Shown one piece after another: positions 24,293 to 31,276 of a stretch of DNA of 39,448 nucleotides. The notes under the pieces were generated by a model. The model searched no databases. It saw nothing but the letters and a program-made list of their open reading frames with translations, and was not told where the DNA came from. This DNA comes from a virus, in IMG/VR virus record IMGVR_UViG_3300035156_000364, positions 1-39,448 of that record. The stretch is one strand, 5' to 3'. Made by a program: the position numbers and the translations under genes. Numbering within the stretch: the stretch's first letter is position 1; every line of letters begins with the position of its first letter.

Positions 24293-24327
24293 AAACAACA
24301 TATTGCATCTGATGCAACATGTTTCTT
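24293..24327. repeat. 35-bp imperfect palindrome between HNH and terS
   Basis: Centred on 24310: TTGCATC-T-GATGCAA is perfect (15 bp), and extending to 17-nt arms gives 14 of 17 matches. It lies in an untranslated AT-richer gap (24140-24387) flanked by G6 (24197-24202) and C6 (24273-24278) tracts. In HK97-like phages the cos site is near the HNH-terS junction, so this is a candidate packaging or cleavage region. No gene is supported in the gap. Confidence 0.5.
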
Positions 24328-24387
24328 ATTGATAACTTGTTACTCCTGCGCAATGGTTCGCGTGATGAAAGCGATTCCCATTCAGGT

Positions 24388-24738
24388 CTAGCGCGTCCGG
24401 CCTGCACGCGCCCGTTCGGCCTTGCTCTTGATGTCGTGGCACGCCAGGCACAGCGCCTGTTCGTTCGTCTCGTCATCGAGGCCACCCTCTTCGAGCGGGA
24501 TCTCGTGGTCGCGCTGGGTGGCTGCGGTGGCAATGCCCTGCTCCAGGCACAGTACGCAAAGCGGCTGGCGCGAGAACAGCCGAGCACGCATGGCCTGCAA
24601 TCGCCGGCCGGTGATGCGCTTGACAGGCGTGCGCTTGACCCACTGCTCGCGCTGATGGTCAGCACAGCGACCGCTGCCATCGCGTACAAGGGCACAGCAG
24701 CCCAGCTGCGTGCAGGGTCTTGGTGCTGCCTTCGGCAT
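24388..24738 (-). CDS. HNH endonuclease
   Basis: A 116-aa nuclease with two Cys pairs and the HNH core: CVLCLEQG, RDHEIPLEEGG (His and acidic residues), then NEQALCLACHDIK. N-terminal CTQLGC and CADHQ give an extra zinc-binding pair. AAGGA five bases before the ATG at 24738 supports this start over 24765. Its location directly before the terminase genes matches HK97-type gp74 HNH proteins that assist terminase cleavage at cos. A copy of the 16-bp palindrome sits immediately upstream of the ribosome site. Confidence 0.92.
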   Translation of the reverse strand: MPKAAPRPCTQLGCCALVRDGSGRCADHQREQWVKRTPVKRITGRRLQAMRARLFSRQPLCVLCLEQGIATAATQRDHEIPLEEGGLDDETNEQALCLACHDIKSKAERARAGRTR

Positions 24739-24749
24739 AGCTATCCTTC

Positions 24750-24765
24750 GTGCAGACGTGTGCAC
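24750..24765. repeat. 16-bp palindrome GTGCAGACGTGTGCAC (copy 2)
   Basis: Same motif as 699-714 and 33995-34010, here 11 bp upstream of the HNH start and adjacent to the AAGGA ribosome site. Such a location fits an operator or a protein-binding site at the head of the packaging genes. Confidence 0.6.
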
Positions 24766-24882
24766 ATGTGCGGGGTGTCGTTGCCCGTGCCTGGTGAAGC
24801 CAAAGCGAGGAGTGCGGCGTGTACGTCAACGACTGTGCCTGTTATTCGCCACTGGAGGCACGCTGGCGCCATGACCTGACTC

Positions 24883-25221
24883 TCAGCCGCAGGTGTACTT
24901 CGCGTACCGCCAATGGTCCATATATCTCTGATGAGCAGCGTCGATGCGCTCGCGCATCCACGCATCGAACGAGCGTCCACCACAGATCGATACTTCAGCC
25001 TGAACTGGATTGCTCGGGATGAAGCCATACGTTGCCCACGCGGTCTTGAACTTGTCGCCGTCCACTGAGGGAACACCGTTCAGCAAGGGGTAGTACTCGC
25101 ATGTCACGGTCACCAGCCCACCAACAGCACAGCGAAGCTCGAAGGACCTTGCACTCGCAGGAACGCCGAGCAGTTTCATCAGGTCCTGAACCACGTGGTG
25201 GCTTGAATGAAGATGTTGCAT
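24883..25221 (-). CDS. Hypothetical protein (112 aa)
   Basis: A 112-aa protein starting MQHLHSSHHVVQDLMKLLGVP with a strong GGAGGT four bases before the ATG at 25221. It contains FELRCAVGGLVTVTCEYYPLL and a C-terminal helical FDAWMRERIDAAHQRYMDHWR. It resembles small proteins in phage middle regions but has no function I can name. First gene after the terminator pair at 25323 and 25487, so perhaps the first gene of the late transcript. Confidence 0.7.
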   Translation of the reverse strand: MQHLHSSHHVVQDLMKLLGVPASARSFELRCAVGGLVTVTCEYYPLLNGVPSVDGDKFKTAWATYGFIPSNPVQAEVSICGGRSFDAWMRERIDAAHQRYMDHWRYAKYTCG

Positions 25222-25322
25222 TTGTACCTCCGTTGGACAACTGCCCACAACTTCACCGGCCGGACCGTCCAGCTTTTGCTAGGCGGTCAGCACCTGATCG
25301 AACTACCATGGGTGTACTGAAG

Positions 25323-25344
25323 AAAAAAGCCCGGCGAACCGGGC
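25323..25344 (-). terminator. Intrinsic terminator before late genes
   Basis: Minus strand GCCCGG-TTCG-CCGGGC with T6: a six-bp GC stem with a TTCG loop. It lies about 100 nt upstream of the 112-aa gene and all terminase, head and tail genes, so these need an antiterminated transcript or a promoter in the 100-nt gap. Confidence 0.82.
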
Positions 25345-25486
25345 GAAACGGAAACCGTGTGTATCCCCCGCTATGCTGCGGATCGAGACTGGATCACCAC
25401 CTTTCGCCGTTGAATAACTGGTGCGCTTCACGTTATCGCCCAACGTCGCCGCGCGGTGAGCAGCGGCCGAACTGATCGCAGAATGC

Positions 25487-25510
25487 AAAAAGCCCGCACA
25501 AGGCGGGCTT
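25487..25510 (-). terminator. Intrinsic terminator after Q-like gene
   Basis: Minus strand AGCCCGC, a 5-nt loop and GCGGGCT followed by T5, located 68 nt after the stop of the Q-like gene. Ends the leftward early transcript. Confidence 0.8.
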
Positions 25511-25577
25511 CGGACACAACAACTGCGAGAATGACCGAAATATATACTCGCTGGAACACTTTCGTCAACGCATTAAT

Positions 25578-26549
25578 TTAAAGTCGGCAAGATATACCGT
25601 GTTCAACAAACAACGGTTCGAGCCATTCGATAGCGCTTTCCTCCAGCTGGCGGAGGTGATTCTTCATCTTCATCGACGCCCTCAAATATTGCGTGTGATT
25701 GCCGCCGAACTGCTTCGCCAGGTCGCGCGCACTGATGTCGATCTTCTTGTGGTTGGCGAACATCCGGCCCAACATGCACGTGATCGCCAACGGCTTGATA
25801 GTCGTGAACATCGGCTCAAACCACGTGGCCAGCCCATCGATGGCTGCGATGCGCTCCGCTGAGAACGAGAAGCGTCGGCGCGTGACCGCACCATCTGTAC
25901 CGGCCCGGCCATTGTCAACCAGGCTGCATGCCGCCATGCGGTCGCACGCGATACGCGCTTCGCGCTCCTTCCGCTCTGCCGTCGCCAGCGCAAAGCCCAC
26001 GTCGCGCACGTCATCCCGTGCTCCCTGGTACTGCATCCGCATCGAGTCATGTGCATCCGGGTGCATGATCCGCGTTTCCGCTGCAAGGTGACGATCACGC
26101 CACACGTCCAGGGCGGCGCGTGCCTGCTTCATCTTCAGGCGCTCTTCCCTCACATCACCTCCTGCCTTCTCCAGCGCCGCCGCCAGCGCTGCGTTCCCGC
26201 CCTCCACCACGTCCTCGAAGTCAGTCTGGCCATACTTCGCCTGCAGCACCCACCGCTGCGCGGCCGGCAGCTTCTTCACCGCCTGGGTGATCATCACGCA
26301 CTGGGCCCGGATCTCGCTGCCTTGCAGCCCTTCGAAGTTCACCTTGCCGCCGCCTTCGCCGCGCAGCTGGTCGAGCCAGTGCTGCTGGCCGTTGTCCAGC
26401 TTGATCGACTCCATCGCCTTGATGATGGCCTTGCGCAGTGGCGCGTCCTGGGTCGCCTCCTGCGCCATGATCAGGAACGCCACGTGCACTGCCTGCCCAG
26501 CATTTTCAAATATCGGTTGATCCATCACCACGCCCGCTGCACCCATCAT
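25578..26549 (-). CDS. Candidate Q-like late regulator
   Basis: A 323-aa basic protein. An N-terminal helical block (VAFLIMAQEATQDAPLRKAIIKAM) is followed by GSEIRAQCVMITQAVKKLPAAQRWVLQAKYGQ, which resembles the pattern of phage antitermination Q-type proteins. Then come a long charged coiled-coil-like middle, and a C-terminal HTH-like ISARDLAKQFGGNHTQYLRAS. It is the last early gene, followed by a terminator and then the late genes, as with lambda Q. The start at 26549 gives ATGA overlap with the upstream gene. The family call is from position and pattern only; another DNA-binding role is possible. Confidence 0.45.
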   Translation of the reverse strand: MMGAAGVVMDQPIFENAGQAVHVAFLIMAQEATQDAPLRKAIIKAMESIKLDNGQQHWLDQLRGEGGGKVNFEGLQGSEIRAQCVMITQAVKKLPAAQRWVLQAKYGQTDFEDVVEGGNAALAAALEKAGGDVREERLKMKQARAALDVWRDRHLAAETRIMHPDAHDSMRMQYQGARDDVRDVGFALATAERKEREARIACDRMAACSLVDNGRAGTDGAVTRRRFSFSAERIAAIDGLATWFEPMFTTIKPLAITCMLGRMFANHKKIDISARDLAKQFGGNHTQYLRASMKMKNHLRQLEESAIEWLEPLFVEHGISCRL

Positions 26550-26842
26550 TGATCCCTTTCTGTTGCGGGACGGTACCGCCCGTCCACGTATAACCACCGC
26601 TTGCCCTGCCTATCGACATGGGCCGTCTTGCTGGCCTTCGACCCCTGCCCTGCCGTTCTGCCCTCCGCCTCCTTCGTGCCCACCGTGTGCCCGTTCTCGC
26701 TGGCCCAGAACACCGCCTCGCCCTTCATGCCCTTCCGTATCTGCCCATCGATGTGCTCCGCGCCGAACGCCAGCCTCATCGTGTCGATCCAGGCAGCCGT
26801 GACGGGCATCACCTCGCGCATTCCTCCTTTGTTTGCACCCAT
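26546..26842 (-). CDS. Hypothetical protein (98 aa)
   Basis: A 98-aa basic protein. MREVMPVTAAWIDTMRLAFGAEHIDGQIRKGMKG forms the conserved-looking part; the C-terminal half is polar and Lys/Gly-rich. GGAGAG precedes the ATG. Placed immediately downstream of the iteron array and upstream of the Q-like gene. I do not recognise a function; a small DNA-binding or replication accessory role is possible. Confidence 0.65.
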   Translation of the reverse strand: MGANKGGMREVMPVTAAWIDTMRLAFGAEHIDGQIRKGMKGEAVFWASENGHTVGTKEAEGRTAGQGSKASKTAHVDRQGKRWLYVDGRYRPATERDQ

Positions 26843-26869
26843 CCCCTCTCCTTATTTCTTCTATGCAAA

Positions 26870-27137
26870 CCCTCAACACCGTCAACATAGTGTCAACACC
26901 CTTAACCTATTGATTTCATTTACTTTGTTGACAGTGTTGAGACTATTGAGGGTTAAATTGAAATTGGTAAAAATAAAATTGCTTATCGATGTTGCTTCGT
27001 TGTCTTGCCTATCTCGCGTGCGCGCACATGGAGCTACAAACAACCCTCAATACCCTCAACACTCTCAACAAATCCAGTATTCATGCGGGTTCCAGCGTGT
27101 TGGGGGTTGCCGGAATGTTGGGGGTTAAGTGTCAACA
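26870..27137. repeat. Iteron array, candidate replication origin
   Basis: Short repeats of a CCCTCAACA-type 9-mer in both orientations. Three sit head to tail with no gap: CCCTCAATA (27044-27052), CCCTCAACA (27053-27061), CTCTCAACA (27062-27070). Other direct copies: 26871-26879 (CCTCAACAC), 26881-26887, 26891-26900. Inverted copies: GTTGACA (26927-26933), GTGTTGAG (26934-26941), ATTGAGGGTT (26945-26954), TGTTGGGGG (27098-27106 and 27116-27124). The middle (26945-26990) is strikingly AT-rich against a GC-rich background. It lies right after the primase-helicase stop. These are features of an iteron origin with an unwinding element. Confidence 0.65.
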
Positions 27138-29860
27138 TGACCGCCCCGATGACGGTAAGCCTTCAAATCCACGTCGAACAGGTCGCATGCCGCCTCGGTC
27201 CAGTCGCGCAGGCTCGTGCCTTCCGGCTTGTCGCCGATCAGGAATACGAAGCGCTGCTTCACCTTCTCGCCGTACTCGTACTTGATAGCCTTCTTGCTGA
27301 TGGCGTTGCCGGCATAGCGCTCCACTGTCGGGCTGAATATCGTCAGCGACGTGTACTTCGATTCGCCCGACCGGTTGCACCACACCTGGAAGGCGTCGTA
27401 CAGCTGCTGCACGCCGCACGTGAGGAACGGCAGCGGCAGCAGGCCCCGGGACCACTCGCGGTAGAAGCGTTCGGCCGGCGCCAGGCTCTTCTCGATCAGG
27501 TTGTCCTTGGCCTTGTTGTAGAGCGGCTTGGTGTGCTCGTTGAAGTCGCCCATGTCCAGCTCGTGCACCAGGTAGTGGTAGAACGCCTGGATGCCGCCGG
27601 CGTCGATCTCGTCGGCCACGCCGACATAGAACGTGCTCGCCAGCGCCGGCGGCGTCCACACCACCAGGTAGCGCCGGTCCGTCTTGTCGAGCGCGAGCGG
27701 TTGCAGCTCGTTCGACAGGAATACGAAATTCATCTGGTTCTTTTCGCTGTGCTCAGGCATGCCCTTCGGGTTGACGATGACCGTCTCGCCCGACACCAGG
27801 TACTTGAGCTTGCCCTTCATCTGCTTCAGTTCGGAACGGGTCACCACCTCGTCGGCCACCATGAACAGCTTCATCGAGGCCCAGTCGTTGAAGTTGGACT
27901 CCAGCTGCGCATTGCCGATCACGTAGCCGTACTCGCCATAGATGGCCTTGACCACTTTTTCAAAGAAGAAGTTTTTGCCCGAACCTTCGTCGCCGTGCAT
28001 GATGATCGACGTTTCCATCTTGGCGCCCGGGTTGCGCAGTGGGTACGCCAGCCAGCGCGCGATCCACATCTCCATGTCCTCGTTGCCATCGCACAGGTGC
28101 GACAGCAGCGTGAGGATCTGGATGCACGTGCCCTTCTTCGGGCGCATCTGCCAGCCGCTGAACAGGTTGACGGTGGCTGTGGGGCCGCTCACTGCCGGAC
28201 TAGGGGTCTCGGTGGGGTCGAACACAATGTTCTTCTTGAGCACCCACTTGCGTGCGTCACCCTTCCAGAATTTCATCACATCGCTGTCGGCGATGATGGT
28301 CTTCATTGCGGCCACACGCATCAGCATGCGCTGGCGGTTATCCCACACCAGGTCATCGCCGTAGACGAGGATGAAGTTTTCCAGCGTGTCGTCGACTAGA
28401 TTCCAGTGCGCCTGCCCGTATTCCTTCTTGGGCTTGTCCTTTTTCGCCGGCTTTTCCGCTTCGCCCCCCTCCCCCGGCGCGACAGCGTCGCCAGGCACAG
28501 CCAAGGCAGCGTACGTGGCCACCGTCGACTCGAACTCGCTATCAAACCGACTGACGATGTCGCTTGAGATCTCGTCATTCGCGCTCGCGCGCGGCTGCTC
28601 CGCAGCAGGGGGTGCGGGGGATTCAAGAACAACGTCAGACGAAGGGATCGAGGCGTCGACGATTGCGGCCGCTGGCGCGGGAGAGAGGGCGGGAGAACCA
28701 TTTGTGTGCTGCTCCGCAGCAAGGATGGAAAAGACAGCAGCAGCTAGCTGCGCCTTGACGACATCGACGCCCTCTTCGATTTGCAAATCGTTGAAATCGG
28801 TCAGCTTGCGCCCGGCCCGGGCTGCGAACAGCGGCAGCACCACGGACGCGTTGCCCACGGCAGAGGCAGCAGCGTGGCACGCGGCCACGCCTGCGTTCTT
28901 GTACGGGTAGTTGCGGTGCTGACGGCCCTTGCGGATGTCGGACTCAATGTACTCGATTCCCTGCTTGTCCTTGCGCCACCAGGCGGTGACGTCGACCAGC
29001 TCACCGTCGTCGGCCAACACTTTGTGCGAGTGCCCGTCGATCGGCACGGGCGCGGAGACATTGAATTCCTCGCGCAAGCGCTCGGTCAGTCGTTCAGCAA
29101 GGAGGTAATCGTCGTCAGCGAGGAAAAGCAGATGCGCCGCGGGATTCTCTCGGCGCAAGCACTTCGCCACCGCCATGATCGAGCCGGCATCGAAGGCAAC
29201 CGCCACTGGTAGATCGAAGTCGGGCTGTGCCAGGGCAGCACGCGAACTGGCGCACGTGGCCAGCCCTTCGCCGATGCCGATGATGCTCGCACCCGCAGCC
29301 GTGCCGAGCATGAAGTACGCCTCGGCCTTGTCCATGTCCTTGTTGTAGCGCTTGGCGCCGTCCGCTTCGATCTTCTGCAGGCCCACCAGATGGCCGCCGC
29401 GTTGAAGCGGAACCAGCAGCGTCCCGGCGCTGTCGACGCGCAGCCCTTCGGCCACGATCTGCTTGCGCACGATGTATGGGTGGGACTGGGGATCGCCGCC
29501 GGCGCCGGCCCACTGGCCGCGCGCGCGATTTGCCGCCAGGCGCACGGCGTTGTCGCGCTTCTCGGCTTCGGCCTTCTCGACGGCGCGCTGCTGCCGACCG
29601 TACTCGGCGCGGTCCTCTTCGGTCATTGCTTCTGCGTCGACGGTGACCGGCACCGTGTTGCGGCTTTCGCCCACGAAGAAGCCGAACGCGCCGGTCACCA
29701 CCGTGCGGCCGGACGTCAGCGTCATTTCACGCAGGATGTACCAGCCCTTCTTTTTCGGGCCGAAGCGCTTGTGCGTGCCATCCAGTACAGGATGTCCAGC
29801 GGGGAGAGTCGGCAAACCGTGGTCCAGCATCATTTGTACTACCTGCCCCACGTCGCTCAT
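27125..29860 (-). CDS. Primase-helicase (TOPRIM plus SF3/DUF5906)
   Basis: A 911-aa replication protein. The N-terminal half is a primase-like TOPRIM region: Glu198 in IIGIGEGLATC, FDAGS, and LLFLADDD (246-251). The middle is Pro/Ala-rich and low in complexity (about 400-470). The C-terminal part is an SF3/DUF5906-type helicase: RWLAYPLRNPGAK, Walker A GDEGSGKN near residue 627, Walker B-like FMVADE, sensor-type MNFVFLSNE and DRRYLVV. It should open and prime at the neighbouring iterons. Its C-terminal domain has a degenerate second copy at 35334-36038. ATGA overlap with the gene above. Confidence 0.9.
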   Translation of the reverse strand: MSDVGQVVQMMLDHGLPTLPAGHPVLDGTHKRFGPKKKGWYILREMTLTSGRTVVTGAFGFFVGESRNTVPVTVDAEAMTEEDRAEYGRQQRAVEKAEAEKRDNAVRLAANRARGQWAGAGGDPQSHPYIVRKQIVAEGLRVDSAGTLLVPLQRGGHLVGLQKIEADGAKRYNKDMDKAEAYFMLGTAAGASIIGIGEGLATCASSRAALAQPDFDLPVAVAFDAGSIMAVAKCLRRENPAAHLLFLADDDYLLAERLTERLREEFNVSAPVPIDGHSHKVLADDGELVDVTAWWRKDKQGIEYIESDIRKGRQHRNYPYKNAGVAACHAAASAVGNASVVLPLFAARAGRKLTDFNDLQIEEGVDVVKAQLAAAVFSILAAEQHTNGSPALSPAPAAAIVDASIPSSDVVLESPAPPAAEQPRASANDEISSDIVSRFDSEFESTVATYAALAVPGDAVAPGEGGEAEKPAKKDKPKKEYGQAHWNLVDDTLENFILVYGDDLVWDNRQRMLMRVAAMKTIIADSDVMKFWKGDARKWVLKKNIVFDPTETPSPAVSGPTATVNLFSGWQMRPKKGTCIQILTLLSHLCDGNEDMEMWIARWLAYPLRNPGAKMETSIIMHGDEGSGKNFFFEKVVKAIYGEYGYVIGNAQLESNFNDWASMKLFMVADEVVTRSELKQMKGKLKYLVSGETVIVNPKGMPEHSEKNQMNFVFLSNELQPLALDKTDRRYLVVWTPPALASTFYVGVADEIDAGGIQAFYHYLVHELDMGDFNEHTKPLYNKAKDNLIEKSLAPAERFYREWSRGLLPLPFLTCGVQQLYDAFQVWCNRSGESKYTSLTIFSPTVERYAGNAISKKAIKYEYGEKVKQRFVFLIGDKPEGTSLRDWTEAACDLFDVDLKAYRHRGGHVDT

Positions 29861-30288
29861 TCTTGCGTTGCTCCGAGCCCTGGGTAGCCGGCCTTGAATG
29901 GCACGCGCTGTTCGCCATGCCGCGACGGCACGTCGCGGTAATCGAACGCGCCGGCGCGGATCGGCAGCTGGCGCACGCGCTTGACCAGATCACGGCCAGG
30001 CGCTTTGTATGGACTGGCAACCGGCTCGCGCGCCACGGTTGGCTCGAGTGTAGGAGGATGGATATAGCGCCGACCGGCAGCGGTAATCGACACGGATGCA
30101 TCAAGCACCTGGACGTAATCCAAACGCTGCAAACGACCGAGGACGATATTCCGGAATTCGTGCGGAGCCAGGGTGCCGGCGCACTTGTCACGCAGCTGCA
30201 GGACGCTGGCCGCGCCACCTGCAACGATCAACGTGACCATGACGTTGTACGCGCGGCTGTCGGCGCGTGGTCCCTCGTGAGCGGTCAT
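29857..30288 (-). CDS. Winged-helix-like hypothetical protein
   Basis: A 143-aa protein. SRAYNVMVTLIVAGGAASVLQLRDKC and FRNIVLGRLQRLDYVQVLDASVSITAAGRRYI resemble a winged-helix fold with the final beta-hairpin; the C-terminal 60 residues are basic and disordered. It lies between the CII-like gene and the primase with four-base overlaps on both sides, so a replication accessory or regulator is likely. No firm family. Confidence 0.65.
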   Translation of the reverse strand: MTAHEGPRADSRAYNVMVTLIVAGGAASVLQLRDKCAGTLAPHEFRNIVLGRLQRLDYVQVLDASVSITAAGRRYIHPPTLEPTVAREPVASPYKAPGRDLVKRVRQLPIRAGAFDYRDVPSRHGEQRVPFKAGYPGLGATQE

Positions 30289-30746
30289 TGCCCGCCCCCT
30301 GGTGCTTGCGCCGTGTACAGCTGCAGCGTCAGCGCATGCAGCTCACCCATGACCTTGTGCACGCGCGCGGCGCCGGCCTCCAGCGTGACGCGCTCCTTCT
30401 TGTCGATGACATTGTCAGCGGTGGCCGTGCGGATATCCTGGAAGTACTGGCCGAGCTCGATGTACAGCGCATGCGATTTGGCCATCAGGCATTCGTTCGC
30501 GTCCGATAGATCGTCGGGCAGCGTGACGAAGATGCCGCCGCTGGCCGTGGCCACCGCCTCGGCGAAGTGCGTCGTGGCGGAGAAGGACTGCATCTGCAGT
30601 GCCAGATCGACACCGACATCCTGGCCCTTGCGCTCGTAGATGCGGTTTTCCAAAGCGTTCCGGCTCATGCCGAGCGCACCGACGATTGCATCCCAGCCGC
30701 CCGGGAATGCCTTGATCATTGCAAGGTAAGATTGTTTTAAAGTCAC
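30285..30746 (-). CDS. CII-like regulator (Phage_CP76 family)
   Basis: A 153-aa protein. TLKQSYLAMIKAFPGGWDAIVGALGMSRNALENRIYERKGQ is the hallmark of the Phage_CP76/CII-like regulators (an HTH followed by 'N-R-I-Y-E'), then LALQMQSFSATTHFAEAVATASGG and a C-terminal helical oligomerisation region. The start is a GTG at 30746, five bases after GAGGA, preferred to an ATG at 30803 that adds residues unlike the family. As with CII it probably influences the lysis-lysogeny choice. Confidence 0.82.
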   Translation of the reverse strand: MTLKQSYLAMIKAFPGGWDAIVGALGMSRNALENRIYERKGQDVGVDLALQMQSFSATTHFAEAVATASGGIFVTLPDDLSDANECLMAKSHALYIELGQYFQDIRTATADNVIDKKERVTLEAGAARVHKVMGELHALTLQLYTAQAPGGGQ

Positions 30747-30916
30747 AACATCCTCAATTTCTTGGTGGTTGCCGGAAACTCGCCGGCGAAATATTCTTGT
30801 CAAACTGGCTCATTTATCTGTCATTGCACGCAAGATATTTCCTCATGGAAACTTTCTATGCGCACCTCTGCAAATTGAAAACGATGCTAAAAAAGAAATT
30901 TGCGAACGCTAGAGGT

Positions 30917-31186
30917 TCAAGTTGCTGCGGCCATCTGCGACCGATGAGCAGGATTCTTCTCGCCAGGTTCGGTCGCTGCATCACCTGCGTCTGACGAGCA
31001 CTGAACCACGTAGCGGCCATGGAGCGCCGTGATTGCGCGGTATGTCGTCGATTTGCAGTCTGATTGGCCGTTCAGAATTCGACTTACCGTCGGCTGACTT
31101 GTGCCGATTTGGTCCGCGATTTGCGACTCAGTCCACCCAGTTGCCTGTTTGACCTCCCGGAGGAGTGTCGAGATTTGGTTATCCAT
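30917..31186 (-). CDS. Cro-like transcriptional regulator
   Basis: An 89-aa protein: MDNQISTLLREVKQATGWTESQIADQIGTSQPTVSRILNGQ gives a clear HTH (residues about 17-42), and the tail is polar. It is transcribed divergently from CI, with the control region between. The start at 31186 is favoured; an in-frame ATG at 31198 is possible but abuts the first operator. About 170 nt separate it from the CII-like gene; that gap is AT-rich, holds no supported gene and has a TTGACA without a clear -10. Confidence 0.82.
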   Translation of the reverse strand: MDNQISTLLREVKQATGWTESQIADQIGTSQPTVSRILNGQSDCKSTTYRAITALHGRYVVQCSSDAGDAATEPGEKNPAHRSQMAAAT

Positions 31187-31198
31187 ACATCGCAGCAT

Positions 31199-31213
31199 AT
31201 ACACGAATGAATA
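31199..31213. promoter_or_regulatory. Operator-like site ATACACGAATGAATA
   Basis: First of four related 15-mers (consensus ATACVCGAAYGAATR) placed on both sides of the CI gene. It overlaps the -10 of the leftward promoter. The others are at 31222-31236 (same orientation) and at 32368 and 32392 (opposite orientation). Confidence 0.7.
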
Positions 31214-31240
31214 ATCATGCAATACCCGAATGAATGTAAA
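31211..31240 (-). promoter_or_regulatory. Leftward promoter (PR-like) for Cro operon
   Basis: Minus strand TTTACA (31240-31235), an 18-nt spacer and GATTAT (31216-31211). It faces the Cro-like gene and is covered by two operator-like 15-mers, so CI would repress it. Confidence 0.6.
31222..31236. promoter_or_regulatory. Operator-like site ATACCCGAATGAATG
   Basis: Second 15-mer between Cro and CI; matches the consensus at 13 of 15 compared with 32392-32406 (reverse strand). It covers the spacer and edge of the -35 of the leftward promoter. A further GTATGCGCGCGCGTAT element (31252-31267) in the CI promoter spacer may be a third, weaker site. Confidence 0.6.
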
Positions 31241-31241
31241 T

Positions 31242-31270
31242 TTGGTTCTGCGTATGCGCGCGCGTATATT
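31242..31270 (+). promoter_or_regulatory. CI promoter (PRM-like), probably leaderless transcript
   Basis: TTGGTT (31242-31247), a 17-nt spacer and TATATT (31265-31270). The CI start ATG at 31277 lies 6 nt after the -10, so transcription should begin at or next to the A of the ATG. Lambda cI from PRM is also leaderless. The -35 is back to back with that of the leftward promoter. Confidence 0.65.
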
Positions 31271-31276
31271 CTGGAG

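Larger units (their letters stand above)
25222..25577 (-). other. Terminator-flanked intergenic region, candidate late promoter and leader
   Basis: 356 nt without a supported gene between the Q-like gene and the first late gene. It contains two minus-strand terminators (25487-25510 and 25323-25344) about 140 nt apart. A transcript started between them would be a short RNA ending at 25323, the layout of lambda pR' and tR'. I found no confident -10/-35 pair: TTGGGC with TTATTC has a 20-nt spacer. A 61-aa reading frame there is not convincing. Confidence 0.4.

Noticed and set aside
24162-24695. 177-aa minus-strand frame overlapping the HNH gene
   Set aside because: Out of frame with the HNH motif, Ser/Arg-rich and without a ribosome site. 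The HNH gene with AAGGA at 24738 explains the region.
25345-25486. tRNA or small gene between the two terminators
   Set aside because: No cloverleaf or T-arm consensus could be drawn, and the 61-aa frame there has no ribosome site. Kept only as a possible leader RNA.
27044-27070. Short tandem repeats as a CRISPR array
   Set aside because: Units are 9 bp without spacers, and inverted copies occur nearby. This is an iteron pattern; no cas genes and no CRISPR-size repeats exist in the window.
27005-28399. 464-aa plus-strand open frame opposite the primase-helicase
   Set aside because: Typical high-GC antisense shadow; composition rich in H, R, V and L without domain pattern, while the minus strand has clear helicase motifs and fits the operon.
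30719-30994. 91-aa plus-strand frame in the Cro-CII gap
   Set aside because: It runs against the leftward operon, overlaps the starts and ends of both genes, has no ribosome site and has a random Cys/Arg/Leu composition.
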